Assembly (NCBI RefSeq): GCF_050487225.1
Contig: NZ_JBKQGY010000003.1
Span: forward strand, 372,001 to 436,000
Direction of reading: 5' to 3'
From: Paenalcaligenes sp050487225
GTDB taxonomy: Bacteria > Pseudomonadota > Gammaproteobacteria > Burkholderiales > Burkholderiaceae_B
Length of the DNA: 64,000 nucleotides
In this document: positions 26,043-34,496 of the stretch, in pieces
How positions within the stretch are numbered: position 1 is the first letter of the stretch
Layout of the letters: every line of letters begins with the position of its first letter
Notes under the pieces: model-generated
What the model was told of the DNA's origin: nothing
The model's database searches: none
What the model saw: the letters and a program-made list of their open reading frames with translations, nothing else
Made by a program: the position numbers and the translations under genes

Positions 26043-27086
26043 ATGAAAACATCCCACAAGGTAGCAATTGGTGTAATCAGTAGTATGTTGGCAGTTGGAG
26101 CTCAGTCCGCCCTCGCGCGTGATCTGACCATTGTGAACTTTGGCGGCGCAGCCGGCGAAGCACAACAAACCGCCTTTGTTGAACCGCTGCAAAAACAAAA
26201 AAACATCAAAATCCTGAACGTCCCTTACAACGGTGAACTGGCAAAAATCAAAGCCATGGTAGACACCAACAACGTCGTCTGGGACGTGGTGGAAGTAGAG
26301 ACCGCTGACCTTAGCCGTGGCTGTGACGAGGGCTTATTTGAACCACTGGATTGGGACAACATCATCGCGAAGGATCAACTGATCCCCGAAGCCGTACATG
26401 ACTGCGGCATGGGCGTGTTCGTCTGGTCCACTGTTATGGCCTATAACGGTAAATCCCTGAAAGACGCGCCTAACGGCTGGGCTGATTTTTGGGATGTGGA
26501 AAAGTTTCCAGGTAAACGTGCGCTGCGCAAAGGTGCTCGCTACAACTTAGAATTTGCGTTGATGGCAGATGGCGTCGCCCCTAAAGATGTCTATCAAGTC
26601 TTGAGCACTCCTGAAGGTGTGGATCGCGCTTTTAACAAACTCAACGAACTCAAACCCCATATTCAGTGGTGGGAAGCCGGTGCCCAGCCCTTGCAAATGC
26701 TGGCTGCAGGCGACGTAGTGATGTCCACAGTCTATAACGGCCGTATTGCTGCCGCTAACGCCGAAGGCCAAGACCTGCGTATCGTCTGGAACGGCAGTAT
26801 CTACGATTTGGACTACTACGTGATCCCTATGGGCTCACCCAACAAAGCCCTGGCAGAAGAATTCATCAGTTTCTCGGCACAACCTGAGCAACAGATCAAA
26901 CATGCTCAGAACATCAACTACGGTGCGATCAATAAGTCAGCCATAGACAACTTGGATGAGGCCACTTTGGCACAAATGCCTAACTCACCCCAAAACGCCG
27001 AACACGCGCTGTTGTCCAGCTATGACTACTGGGCTGATCACGGTGAAGAACTGGATCAACGTTTCACTGCTTGGTCTACTCGATAA
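26043..27086 (+). CDS. Polyamine-type ABC transporter, periplasmic binding protein
   Basis: The 347-aa protein has a Sec signal peptide ending near SALA (residue about 27). The mature part has the extracellular solute-binding family 1/PotD-like fold: LTIVNFGGAAGEAQQ, DVVEVETADLSRGCDEG, GWADFWDVEKFPGKRALRKG. GGAG precedes the ATG. It should deliver ligand to the two permeases coded downstream. Unlike genuine PotD/PotF, the acidic polyamine-site pattern is not obvious by eye, so another cationic or amino-acid-derived solute is possible. Confidence 0.88.
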   Translation: MKTSHKVAIGVISSMLAVGAQSALARDLTIVNFGGAAGEAQQTAFVEPLQKQKNIKILNVPYNGELAKIKAMVDTNNVVWDVVEVETADLSRGCDEGLFEPLDWDNIIAKDQLIPEAVHDCGMGVFVWSTVMAYNGKSLKDAPNGWADFWDVEKFPGKRALRKGARYNLEFALMADGVAPKDVYQVLSTPEGVDRAFNKLNELKPHIQWWEAGAQPLQMLAAGDVVMSTVYNGRIAAANAEGQDLRIVWNGSIYDLDYYVIPMGSPNKALAEEFISFSAQPEQQIKHAQNINYGAINKSAIDNLDEATLAQMPNSPQNAEHALLSSYDYWADHGEELDQRFTAWSTR

Positions 27087-27098
27087 GCCTTCTGTGAT

Positions 27099-27128
27099 GA
27101 AGCCGTACTCTACATAGAGCGCGGCTTC
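27099..27128 (+). promoter_or_regulatory. Hairpin after the binding-protein gene
   Basis: GAAGCCG/CGGCTTC encloses CTCTA/TAGAG with a two-base loop and two symmetric internal loops. It sits between binding protein and permease genes, where such hairpins protect the upstream message and raise binding-protein level. No T-run follows. Confidence 0.5.
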
Positions 27129-27146
27129 CTTTACGGGTACATCTGA

Positions 27147-28394
27147 ATGAATTCTTCCATGACGCTGTCCACAGCGGACATTAAAAAAGCCGTGGTCAAA
27201 GCACACCGCAAACAGCGCTGGCAAGCGGCTGGTTTACTTGCTCCATTGGCCATCTTTCTATTGGTGATTTTTGTTATTCCGGTTGCGGCGCTGCTATTTA
27301 GGGCTGTGGATAACCCAGAGGTTATAGAGCACATGCCACGCACGTTACTGGCGCTTAAAACCTGGGATCAACAAAGCGCCCCCCCGGCAGAAAGCTTCGT
27401 TGCCTTAGCTACAGACTTGCAACACGCCAAAGACGGTACTGGTTCTGGTCTATTAGCACGCCGCTTGAACTACGAAATTGCTGGCTATCGCACCTTGATC
27501 TTCAAAACCGTGCGCAAAATGCCATTGGCTGACATAGACAACAAATCACCTGAGGTCATACGCGAGGAGCTGATTGCGATAGATCCTCGCTGGGGCGAGG
27601 TGGATTACTGGCGTGCCATTGCCAACAACGATAACGCGTACTCAGACTATTACCTGCTAGCCTCGCTGGATTTGAAGCGCGACACCCAAGGTGACATCGT
27701 CAAAGTCCCCGAAGGCAGTTCTGCTTTCCAAGATATTTTTGCTCGCACTTTTGAAATCAGTCTGGGCGTAACCGTGATGGCCTTGCTATTAGGCTTCCCA
27801 CTTGCCTACTGGATGAGCCGCATGAGTGCGCGTGGCGCCAATCTGGTGATGATCTGTGTACTGATCCCTTTTTGGACGTCGGTGCTGGTGCGTATTGCCG
27901 CATGGATTGTATTGCTGCAACGCCAAGGGCTCATCAACAAAACCTTGATGGAAATAGGCCTTATCGATGTGCCTTTGGATTTACTGTTCAATCGCATCGG
28001 GGTCTACATCGCCATGATTCACATCATGCTGCCTTTCATGGTCTTACCTATATATAGTGTGATGCGTTCTATTCCACCTACGTATCAACGCGCGGCCATT
28101 TCACTAGGTAGCCATCCGTTTGCCGCATTTTGGAAAGTGTATGTGCCGCAAACCTACCCCGGTATAGCGGCTGGCTGTTTGCTGGTATTCATCATTTCCA
28201 TTGGTTATTACATCACCCCCGCTTTGCTAGGTGGCGCTAACGACCAAATGATTAGTTACTACGTGGCCTACTTTACCAACCAGACCATTAACTGGGGCAT
28301 GGCCAGTGCGCTGGGCTTCTTGCTGTTGGCAGGCACCTTGGTGCTGTACACCTTGTATCGTCGCCTATCTGGTCGCGAACTGGGACTGGGCTAA
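27147..28394 (+). CDS. Polyamine-type ABC transporter permease (PotB-like, with large insert)
   Basis: A 415-aa inner-membrane permease. The first helix (about residues 28-50) is followed by roughly 140 non-hydrophobic residues before the remaining membrane helices, which begin near residue 205. The EAA-type coupling motif is seen as AAISLGSHPFAAFWKVYVPQTYPGI. Classical PotB is about 275-285 aa, so the insert accounts for the extra size and would sit in the periplasm. It pairs with the PotC-like permease 11 bp downstream. Confidence 0.9.
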   Translation: MNSSMTLSTADIKKAVVKAHRKQRWQAAGLLAPLAIFLLVIFVIPVAALLFRAVDNPEVIEHMPRTLLALKTWDQQSAPPAESFVALATDLQHAKDGTGSGLLARRLNYEIAGYRTLIFKTVRKMPLADIDNKSPEVIREELIAIDPRWGEVDYWRAIANNDNAYSDYYLLASLDLKRDTQGDIVKVPEGSSAFQDIFARTFEISLGVTVMALLLGFPLAYWMSRMSARGANLVMICVLIPFWTSVLVRIAAWIVLLQRQGLINKTLMEIGLIDVPLDLLFNRIGVYIAMIHIMLPFMVLPIYSVMRSIPPTYQRAAISLGSHPFAAFWKVYVPQTYPGIAAGCLLVFIISIGYYITPALLGGANDQMISYYVAYFTNQTINWGMASALGFLLLAGTLVLYTLYRRLSGRELGLG

Positions 28395-28405
28395 AGGAAA
28401 CGACT

Positions 28406-29242
28406 ATGACACCCAATCCTTATCTTTCTACCTCAGAACGCGTCTGGCGCATCGTACAGCGGTTATTGTGCTGGCTGATTTTGATCTTCCTGTTGATTCC
28501 TATACTGGTGATCATCCCCTTGTCGTTCAGCGAAGGTAGCCTACTGCTGTACCCCATGCCAGGTTTGTCATTGCGCTGGTATGAAGCGTTGTTCAACTCT
28601 GAGGACTGGATACGTGCCACCCGCAACAGCTTTATCGTCGCGCCACTGTCTACGATTATTGCCACGGTGTTAGGCACCATGGCAGCCATGGGCTTACAAC
28701 GCGCCAGCTTCATCGGCAAAAGCCTATTAATGGGGATGCTGATTTCCCCCATGATCGTGCCACTAGTGGTCGTGGGTGTGGGGGTGTATTTGTTCTTTGC
28801 CCCTTACGGCCTTACCAACAGCTACATGGGGCTGGTGCTGACCCACGCCGCACTGGGGTCGCCATTTGTGCTCACTACGGTACTGGCCACGTTGCAGGGT
28901 TTTGATAGTAATTTGGTGCGCGCTGCCTACAGCTTGGGTGCTAACCCGTTACGCGCATTTTTCACAGTGACGCTGCCCATCATTGCCCCTGGGGTTATTG
29001 CAGGTGCACTCTTTGCCTTCATTACTTCTTTTGATGAGGTGATCACCACCTTGTTCTTGGCAGGCCCTCAGCAGGTCACGTTACCACGTCAAATGTTCAC
29101 AGGTATTCGTGAAAACATCAGCCCCATTATTGCGGCTATCGCCACGATTCTGATTGTGTTTTCAACGGCTCTACTGCTGACATTGGAATGGCTACGTGGG
29201 CGCAATGCCAAACGTGCCGTACGCCTAGACAGCGGTTCGTAA
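28406..29242 (+). CDS. Polyamine-type ABC transporter permease (PotC-like)
   Basis: A 278-aa permease with six membrane segments and the EAA loop AAYSLGANPLRAFFTVTLPIIAPGV. The start ATG follows AAAGGAAA with good spacing. The family-typical FDEVITTLFLAGP segment is present, as in PotC. It is the last gene of the operon and ends before a strong hairpin shared with the convergent SDR gene. Confidence 0.92.
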   Translation: MTPNPYLSTSERVWRIVQRLLCWLILIFLLIPILVIIPLSFSEGSLLLYPMPGLSLRWYEALFNSEDWIRATRNSFIVAPLSTIIATVLGTMAAMGLQRASFIGKSLLMGMLISPMIVPLVVVGVGVYLFFAPYGLTNSYMGLVLTHAALGSPFVLTTVLATLQGFDSNLVRAAYSLGANPLRAFFTVTLPIIAPGVIAGALFAFITSFDEVITTLFLAGPQQVTLPRQMFTGIRENISPIIAAIATILIVFSTALLLTLEWLRGRNAKRAVRLDSGS

Positions 29243-29249
29243 TCCACTG

Positions 29250-29285
29250 CAGGCACACATGCCGAACACATGGTGTGTGTGCCTG
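29250..29285. terminator. Hairpin between convergent ABC operon and SDR gene
   Basis: CAGGCACACA and TGTGTGCCTG form a perfect 10-bp stem with a 16-base loop. There is no T-run on either side, so strength as a terminator is uncertain, but the position between convergent genes fits. Confidence 0.5.
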
Positions 29286-29295
29286 TAATGGTTAC

Positions 29296-30012
29296 TTAGA
29301 AGCGTTCGTCGTAGCGTGCTGGCAGCAGTACCTCACGCATAAATGAGGCATCTGACAACGTCAGCATCGTACGCACCACACTCACCACATCGTGTACCGG
29401 AACCGTATGGCCTTCATCACGCGCGGCGGCATCTTCCACAGGCACCGACAAAGCATCTTCGGTATTTAAATACCCCAACTGCAGCACACTCACTTTTAAG
29501 CCTTGCTCTCTAAAGCCTTCGCGCAATGAGTCGGCAATGCCGTTCAACGCAAACTTACTCGCGCCAAATGCCACTTCAGGCCGCCCGCTTTGTCGCAATG
29601 CTGAGGTAGAGCCGGTCAAAATCACTTGAGCTTTGTCAGATCGCAACACATGCGGCAGCAACCGTTTCAACACCAACAAGGTAGCCGTGATGTTCACCCC
29701 TACCAATTGTTGAATGCTCTCGTCGCTATCGTCTAAAAAGTTGTAGTCCTCGGAAAACGCCTTCGCTTCCCAGATACCTACGTTATAAATCAGCACATCA
29801 ATCGCATGTGGAGCGGCAGCAGATAATGCATCCGCTGCTGCTACGGGATGGCTCATATCGGCCTCTACCCATGTCACGGTAGCCCCATTTGCCGACTGCA
29901 CACTATGTGGCCGTTGTCGTGACACACCAACCACGGTATCACCTACCGTACCCACACCTTCTACCAAGGCTCGCCCTAGCCCTTTACTGGCTCCTATCAC
30001 CATGATGTGCAT
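29296..30012 (-). CDS. SDR family protein, catalytic Tyr replaced by Phe
   Basis: A 238-aa short-chain dehydrogenase/reductase with the dinucleotide motif VIGASKGLGRAL and the structural Asn motif changed to YNVG. The usual YxxxK is FGASK (Phe149, Lys153), so the proton-donating Tyr is missing, while Ser135/Ser137 are near the expected serine. Without Tyr the classical oxidoreductase reaction should be much reduced. The protein could act as a binding protein or use another mechanism. It is monocistronic, faces the ABC operon, and its start is 134 bp from divergent prfC. Confidence 0.85.
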   Translation of the reverse strand: MHIMVIGASKGLGRALVEGVGTVGDTVVGVSRQRPHSVQSANGATVTWVEADMSHPVAAADALSAAAPHAIDVLIYNVGIWEAKAFSEDYNFLDDSDESIQQLVGVNITATLLVLKRLLPHVLRSDKAQVILTGSTSALRQSGRPEVAFGASKFALNGIADSLREGFREQGLKVSVLQLGYLNTEDALSVPVEDAAARDEGHTVPVHDVVSVVRTMLTLSDASFMREVLLPARYDERF

Positions 30013-30146
30013 AGTTTTTCCCTTTTCTACCCTGACAAATACCGTCTAATACGGCAAGATAATTGTGAGTCTGGCAGATTTGAGCGAAAATAGACGTTTT
30101 GCCTGATTTTTTCTACAGGCTTTAGCCTCTTTTACCGTATCTGCTG

Positions 30147-31754
30147 ATGTCCACCCTTGCCCAAGAAGCTTCGCGCCGCCGAACTTTTGCGATTATTTCT
30201 CACCCTGACGCGGGGAAGACCACCCTTACGGAAAAGCTTCTGCTGTTTGCAGGCGCCATCCAAATTGCAGGTAGCGTGAAATCGCGTAAAGCGGAACGGC
30301 ATGCCGCATCCGACTGGATGGAAATCGAAAAACAACGTGGTATTTCAGTTGCCTCATCCGTGATGCAAATGGAATACCGTGACTGTGTGATCAACCTGTT
30401 GGACACCCCCGGTCACCAAGACTTCTCCGAAGATACGTATCGCGTACTGACGGCGGTAGATGCGGCGCTGATGGTCATTGATGCGGCGAACGGTGTAGAG
30501 CCACAAACCATTCGTTTGTTGCAGGTCTGTAGAGCACGTAACACCCCCATTATCACTTTCATCAACAAGTTGGACCGTGAAGTTCAAGAACCATTGAACC
30601 TGCTGTCCGAGATTGAAGACCACTTGGGCATGGAAGCGATTCCTTTTGCCTGGCCTGTAGGGATGGGGCGCGCCTTTGGTGGCGTATTTAATCTGGGCGC
30701 CGACCACCTGCACGTCTTTACCTCTGGCAAAGAACACCGCAGCGATAACGATGAAAAGCTCCCCGGTTTAGATAACCCTGAAGCAGAACGCCGCTTTGGT
30801 GAGAACTTCAGCAAAGCTCGCGATGAAATTCACCTGATCAAAGAAGCGGTTAGCGATTTTGATCACGAAGCCTTCTTAGCGGGTAAACAAACGCCTGTAT
30901 TTTTTGGCTCCGCACTGAACAACTTTGGTGTTCAAGAAGTGCTGGATGCTCTGGTAGACATGGCTCCGCCACCCGGACCGCGCGTTGCGTTGCAACGTAC
31001 TGTTGAGCCCGACGAAGAAAAATTCAGCGGTGTAGTGTTCAAAGTCCAAGCCAACATGGACCCTGCTCACCGTGACCGCGTAGCGTTCGTGCGCGTAAGC
31101 TCTGGCCACTTCCAACGTGGTATGCGTTTAAAAGTAGCTCGTACGAACAAAGAAATACGCCCGAACAACGTGGTGTCTTTCCTGTCACAACGTCGTGACC
31201 TGCTGGAAGAAGCCTACGCTGGCGACATTATCGGTATTCCTAACCATGGCGTACTGCAATTGGGTGACGTACTGACCGAAGGCGAAAACCTGCAATTCAC
31301 AGGCTTGCCATTCTTCGCACCCGAGCTATTCCAAGCGGTAGAAGTTAAAGATCCACTACGTACTAAACAATTGCGCGTAGGTTTGACACAGTTGGGCGAG
31401 GAAGGTGCTATTCAGGTATTCCGCCCACATCTCACTAGTGGTGTACTGCTGCTCGGTGCGGTAGGTCAGTTGCAGTTTGAAGTGGTTGCTCACCGACTAC
31501 GCACTGAATACAACGTAGATGCCCGTTTGTCCCCCTCACGCTACAACTTGGCACGCTGGGTTACAGCTTCTGACGAAAAAGTAATGAAGAAGTTTCTAGA
31601 GACCAACGCGGCCAATATTGCCTACGATGTCGTAGACGCCATCGCGTTCTTAGCCTCTTCACCAGCCCAGTTACGTGTGGCTCAAGACCTTAACCCCGGC
31701 ATAGAATTCCATGCCATGCGTGAACATGGCGGACAGGTTTTCGCTACAATGTAA
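30147..31754 (+). CDS. prfC: Peptide chain release factor 3
   Basis: A 535-aa translational GTPase with P-loop ISHPDAGKTTLTEK, switch I KQRGISVASSV, G3 DTPGHQDFSEDTYR, and G4 NKLD, followed by domains II and III typical of RF3 (ending HGGQVFATM). RF3 recycles RF1/RF2 from the ribosome after termination. Length and N-terminus match RF3 rather than EF-G. The ATG at 30147 lacks a strong ribosome site. A small gene of unknown function follows after 63 bp. Confidence 0.96.
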   Translation: MSTLAQEASRRRTFAIISHPDAGKTTLTEKLLLFAGAIQIAGSVKSRKAERHAASDWMEIEKQRGISVASSVMQMEYRDCVINLLDTPGHQDFSEDTYRVLTAVDAALMVIDAANGVEPQTIRLLQVCRARNTPIITFINKLDREVQEPLNLLSEIEDHLGMEAIPFAWPVGMGRAFGGVFNLGADHLHVFTSGKEHRSDNDEKLPGLDNPEAERRFGENFSKARDEIHLIKEAVSDFDHEAFLAGKQTPVFFGSALNNFGVQEVLDALVDMAPPPGPRVALQRTVEPDEEKFSGVVFKVQANMDPAHRDRVAFVRVSSGHFQRGMRLKVARTNKEIRPNNVVSFLSQRRDLLEEAYAGDIIGIPNHGVLQLGDVLTEGENLQFTGLPFFAPELFQAVEVKDPLRTKQLRVGLTQLGEEGAIQVFRPHLTSGVLLLGAVGQLQFEVVAHRLRTEYNVDARLSPSRYNLARWVTASDEKVMKKFLETNAANIAYDVVDAIAFLASSPAQLRVAQDLNPGIEFHAMREHGGQVFATM

Positions 31755-31817
31755 ACTTCAAGCTCTGGCCCTTTCCTCTGAAAGGGCCAGCCGCTATCAT
31801 CACAGCGAACACTTACT

Positions 31818-32465
31818 ATGTCCTGGCGTTTAATTCTTGCAATCGTGTTACTAGCTTTGGGAGCCTCAGTATGGGGCGGTATCCAGATGGGTAACTGGCT
31901 AGTAGAAAATGGCCCATTACGTGCTCCCAATATGGTGGCGATTGAAGAGGCTGCTCAGCTCATGCCTACGCTAGATGCTGATGGCAAGCCATATGTCACT
32001 CCTGCTCCCCAACCACTGGTCAATGGCCGTTTGGGTATACCGGAAGAGCTAGAGGGTTTCGAATGGAAAATCGTCGCAAAAACTGCTGACAAATACAATC
32101 CGCCTATCGCGCTAGCCAATACCAAGCTATCGGCAAGCGCGCTCTCTGATTTGCGGCAACAAGGCGCCACCTCACCGGGCGGTTTACAAGGTATCGCTCG
32201 TATAGGCCCTTCAACTGGTAGCAACCGCAGCTCTGGGCAGCAAGCCATACAGCCTGTGGATGTAACGATTCCTCCGCCGCCTCCTACTGCCCCTGTGCCT
32301 AACGTAGGTCGCAACAGCAGTTGGATTCCTCAGTTCCAGCGTGAACTCGCTGCATGTTCGCAAAAAGGCTTCTTTGAACGCCCAAGTTGCTCATGGGATG
32401 CCCGTAATAAATACTGCGGTCCCAACAATGCATGGGGACAAGTGGAAGGCTGCCCAAGCCGATAA
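31818..32465 (+). CDS. Membrane-anchored protein of unknown function
   Basis: A 215-aa protein with one N-terminal membrane anchor (residues about 5-25, ILAIVLLALGASVWGGI). A variable, Pro/Ala/Gly-rich linker (including PPPPPTAPVP near residue 157) leads to a short C-terminal motif with four cysteines (ACSQKGFFERPSCSW and KYCGPNNAWGQVEGC). The linker suggests it spans the periplasm. The cysteine motif could form two disulphides. I do not recognise the family. It is the last gene before a bidirectional terminator and may be co-transcribed with prfC. Confidence 0.75.
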   Translation: MSWRLILAIVLLALGASVWGGIQMGNWLVENGPLRAPNMVAIEEAAQLMPTLDADGKPYVTPAPQPLVNGRLGIPEELEGFEWKIVAKTADKYNPPIALANTKLSASALSDLRQQGATSPGGLQGIARIGPSTGSNRSSGQQAIQPVDVTIPPPPPTAPVPNVGRNSSWIPQFQRELAACSQKGFFERPSCSWDARNKYCGPNNAWGQVEGCPSR

Positions 32466-32491
32466 TTCGGCTTTGTAAGATCTGGATACAC

Positions 32492-32526
32492 AAAAAAACG
32501 CTACGTACATTACGTAGCGTTTTTTA
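32492..32526. terminator. Bidirectional terminator
   Basis: ACGCTACGTA/TACGTAGCGT stem with 3-base loop, flanked by A7 on the left and T6 on the right. It serves the gene ending at 32465 and bacterioferritin from the other side. Confidence 0.88.
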
Positions 32527-32547
32527 TATTGACAGCACAAAAGCGCG

Positions 32548-33021
32548 TTATTCGTCGCCCATTTGTGATTGCAAGTAGTTCTGTACGCCGACTTTTTCTA
32601 TCAATTCCAGCTGAGTTTCCAGCCAATCAATGTGCTCTTCTGTATCGTCCAGAATAGTCAGCAGCAAATCGCGAGAAACGAAATCGCTCACGCTCTCACA
32701 GTACTCCATGCCTTCTTTTACCGTCACGTGAGCGGCTTTTTCTAGCGCCAGGTCACATGCCAGCATCTCGGGCACATCTTCGCCAATGCGCAGTTTATGC
32801 AGGTCTTGCAGGTTAGGCAGGCCTTCTAGCAACAAGATACGTTCAATCAGCAAATCGGCATGCTTCATCTCGCCGATGGACTCTTTGTATTCTATCTTCC
32901 CCAGTTTGCCAAAGCCCCAGTGGTTCATCACGCGGGCATGCAAGAAGTACTGGTTAATTGCCGTCAGCTCATTTTTAAGCTGCTGGTTCAGGTAATAAAT
33001 AACTTTGGTGTCGCCTTTCAT
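32548..33021 (-). CDS. bfr: Bacterioferritin
   Basis: A 157-aa bacterioferritin starting MKGDTKVIYYLNQQL. Ferroxidase residues appear in the usual places (Glu18, ESIGEMKHADLL with Glu51 and His54, EEHIDWLE), and Met52 is the expected haem ligand. GGAGG precedes the ATG at 33021. The 24-mer stores iron as mineral. The bfd gene lies upstream on the same strand, 164 bp away with a probable terminator between, so the two may be separately regulated. Confidence 0.96.
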   Translation of the reverse strand: MKGDTKVIYYLNQQLKNELTAINQYFLHARVMNHWGFGKLGKIEYKESIGEMKHADLLIERILLLEGLPNLQDLHKLRIGEDVPEMLACDLALEKAAHVTVKEGMEYCESVSDFVSRDLLLTILDDTEEHIDWLETQLELIEKVGVQNYLQSQMGDE

Positions 33022-33127
33022 TCTTCTCACCTCCGGAAAGCTACGTTAAGCCAAACAGACCTAACTATAACAGCCCGGACATCATTACTTGAGGCTTGAA
33101 GCCAGAATAATTAGCGCGAAAAAAGGC

Positions 33128-33146
33128 AAAAAAGAGAAGCATTCTC
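33128..33146 (-). terminator. Probable terminator of bfd
   Basis: GAGAA-TGC-TTCTC followed by TTTTTT on the minus strand. The 5-bp stem is weak; TCTCAA/TTGAGA just upstream may extend the structure. Confidence 0.45.
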
Positions 33147-33184
33147 AAACACTTAGCTTGAGAGTGAGAGCGAGCGAAGTCGAA

Positions 33185-33466
33185 TCAGGACAAGGTAGCG
33201 TACGAAACCGTACGGGCTGGGCGCAATTGTGACTCGTTTGCGGCCATTTCTACAGTTTCTGGCTGACGTGCAATTGGCGTAGCGAACAGTGAACCTTCGC
33301 TGGCATATTGCCCACCGGGCAAATACTCAACGGCAGTGTCCGCGCAGGCTCCGCAGCACGTAGCTACTCCAAGTTGAGCTTGTAGATCAGACATGGTGGA
33401 GACACCATTATCTACAGCTTCTTTGACCTGACGCTCTGTAATAGCGTTACATATACAAATATACAT
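33185..33466 (-). CDS. bfd: Bacterioferritin-associated ferredoxin
   Basis: A 93-aa protein starting MYICICNAITERQVKEAV, with the Bfd [2Fe-2S] cysteines Cys4 and Cys6 and the C-terminal pair in ATCCGACAD. Bfd reduces the ferric core of bacterioferritin to release iron under starvation. The ATG at 33466 begins the conserved domain; earlier in-frame starts are possible but would add a poorly conserved tail. The C-terminus extends about 45 residues beyond the usual Bfd domain. A Fur-box-like sequence overlaps the start codon (33466-33480). Confidence 0.92.
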   Translation of the reverse strand: MYICICNAITERQVKEAVDNGVSTMSDLQAQLGVATCCGACADTAVEYLPGGQYASEGSLFATPIARQPETVEMAANESQLRPARTVSYATLS

Positions 33467-33480
33467 GAGAACTATTATCA
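33466..33480. promoter_or_regulatory. Fur-box-like operator at bfd start
   Basis: TGAGAAC-T-ATTATCA matches the 7-1-7 Fur consensus (TGATAAT-N-ATTATCA) at 12 of 14 dyad positions. It abuts the bfd start codon. bfd is Fur-repressed in other proteobacteria, so the site fits the gene. Confidence 0.6.
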
Positions 33481-33645
33481 TCCGCAGTTCTAAAAAACGC
33501 AACTACTAATATTTGGACACGATTTGCCCTTTTTCACAGTGGGCTAAAACCAACAATTCTGGAGGCCAAAAACTGGGGGCACGGCGGGCTTTCTGCAACA
33601 ATACCAGCTTGTCAGACTTTCCCGGATTCTCACATTTAGGTTGCC

Positions 33646-34224
33646 ATGAAAACAGCTTCTGCTACCCAACGCTCCGATCGCGCTCTGCTACGCACTACGC
33701 TGATGCGCCTGACCATGCCTCAGAAATTACTCAGCCTCATCGTCGTCATCGTGGTGGCGCTGATATGGTGGCCCCTCGTGCAACGTCTAGTACGTTTTGG
33801 CGACACCATCGACTACTCCGGCCTGCATGCCCTGGGCTCAGACGGTTTATCGTTCATTCAACACTACGGTACTTATGTATGGTGGTTCATTGGTTTGCTG
33901 TGCACGCTATTGATCGTCTATATGCTGTACAGCTTTGTGGTGTTTACACACGGGCTATGGCAACAACGTGCCGTGAGTGAAAGCACGCTGAACACACTCG
34001 TTCCTCAGTTGTCACCCGATGCTTGTGAGGTCATACATTGGACATGGTCCGAGCGCCGTAACCCCATTACTATCGGCGACTTACAACGTGCTGCCCAAGA
34101 GCTGGGCAACAACCGGTTCGACAAAATTCGCATGGCAGAACGACAAGCCGCTTTGCTGAATACGCATCGCAATGTCGACACAGTGCCCGAAAATGACTTG
34201 CAATCAGCCGGATTTCATGTTTGA
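33646..34224 (+). CDS. Two-pass membrane protein of unknown function
   Basis: A 192-aa protein with two membrane helices (about residues 28-46 and 79-100) and a cytosolic C-terminal domain. The C-terminal part includes PDACEVIHWTWSERRNPITIGDL, which might form a small helical domain (DLQRAAQELGNNRFDKIRMAERQAAL). I do not recognise the family. It lies directly upstream of the leuA leader region; its stop is 9 bp before the leader-peptide ATG, so the leuA promoter may lie inside this gene. Confidence 0.75.
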   Translation: MKTASATQRSDRALLRTTLMRLTMPQKLLSLIVVIVVALIWWPLVQRLVRFGDTIDYSGLHALGSDGLSFIQHYGTYVWWFIGLLCTLLIVYMLYSFVVFTHGLWQQRAVSESTLNTLVPQLSPDACEVIHWTWSERRNPITIGDLQRAAQELGNNRFDKIRMAERQAALLNTHRNVDTVPENDLQSAGFHV

Positions 34225-34233
34225 CTAATAGTT

Positions 34234-34374
34234 ATGGATAACGCACGCACTATTTCTCTCAGCATTGCTTCCGCCGACCAATCTGGTCGCAACGGTGCTG
34301 ATGTGCGTGCAATTATTTCCCTGTCCCAGATTAGCCTACTACCACTACTACTAGCGCCCGGTTGCCGGGCCTAG
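34234..34374 (+). CDS. leuL: Candidate leuA leader peptide (46 aa)
   Basis: A reading frame from ATG 34234 to TAG 34372-34374 ends with CTA CTA CCA CTA CTA CTA, giving LLPLLL, then APGCRA and the stop. Five of six consecutive codons are the same leucine codon, 122 bp before the leuA start. This is the classic layout of an attenuation leader that senses charged tRNA-Leu. A shorter version from GTG 34303 (23 aa) is equally possible because no strong ribosome site marks either start. The leucine codons lie in one arm of a perfect 9-bp stem. Confidence 0.7.
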   Translation: MDNARTISLSIASADQSGRNGADVRAIISLSQISLLPLLLAPGCRA

Positions 34375-34478
34375 AGCCTAGTGGTAGTTCGGCAGCCAAT
34401 ATTCAGCCACGTGTTTATATGCCGTCATTAGCATGACGTAGTGGTTCTGGTGACGGCAAAAAGTTTATATACTTTTTT
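34339..34478 (+). promoter_or_regulatory. leuA attenuator region
   Basis: Competing pairings are visible. CTACCACTA (34339-34347) pairs with TAGTGGTAG (34379-34387), but its CCACTAC part (34342-34348) can instead pair with GTAGTGG (34438-34444). GCCGTCA/TGACGGC (34421-34427, 34451-34457) competes with CGTCAT/ATGACG (34423-34438). Last comes AAAAAGT/ACTTTTT (34458-34464, 34471-34477), ending in a T-run before the leuA ribosome site. Ribosome stalling on the leucine codons would choose between them. The exact terminator is not certain. Confidence 0.55.
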
Positions 34479-34496
34479 CGCCTGACAGGTGCATCA

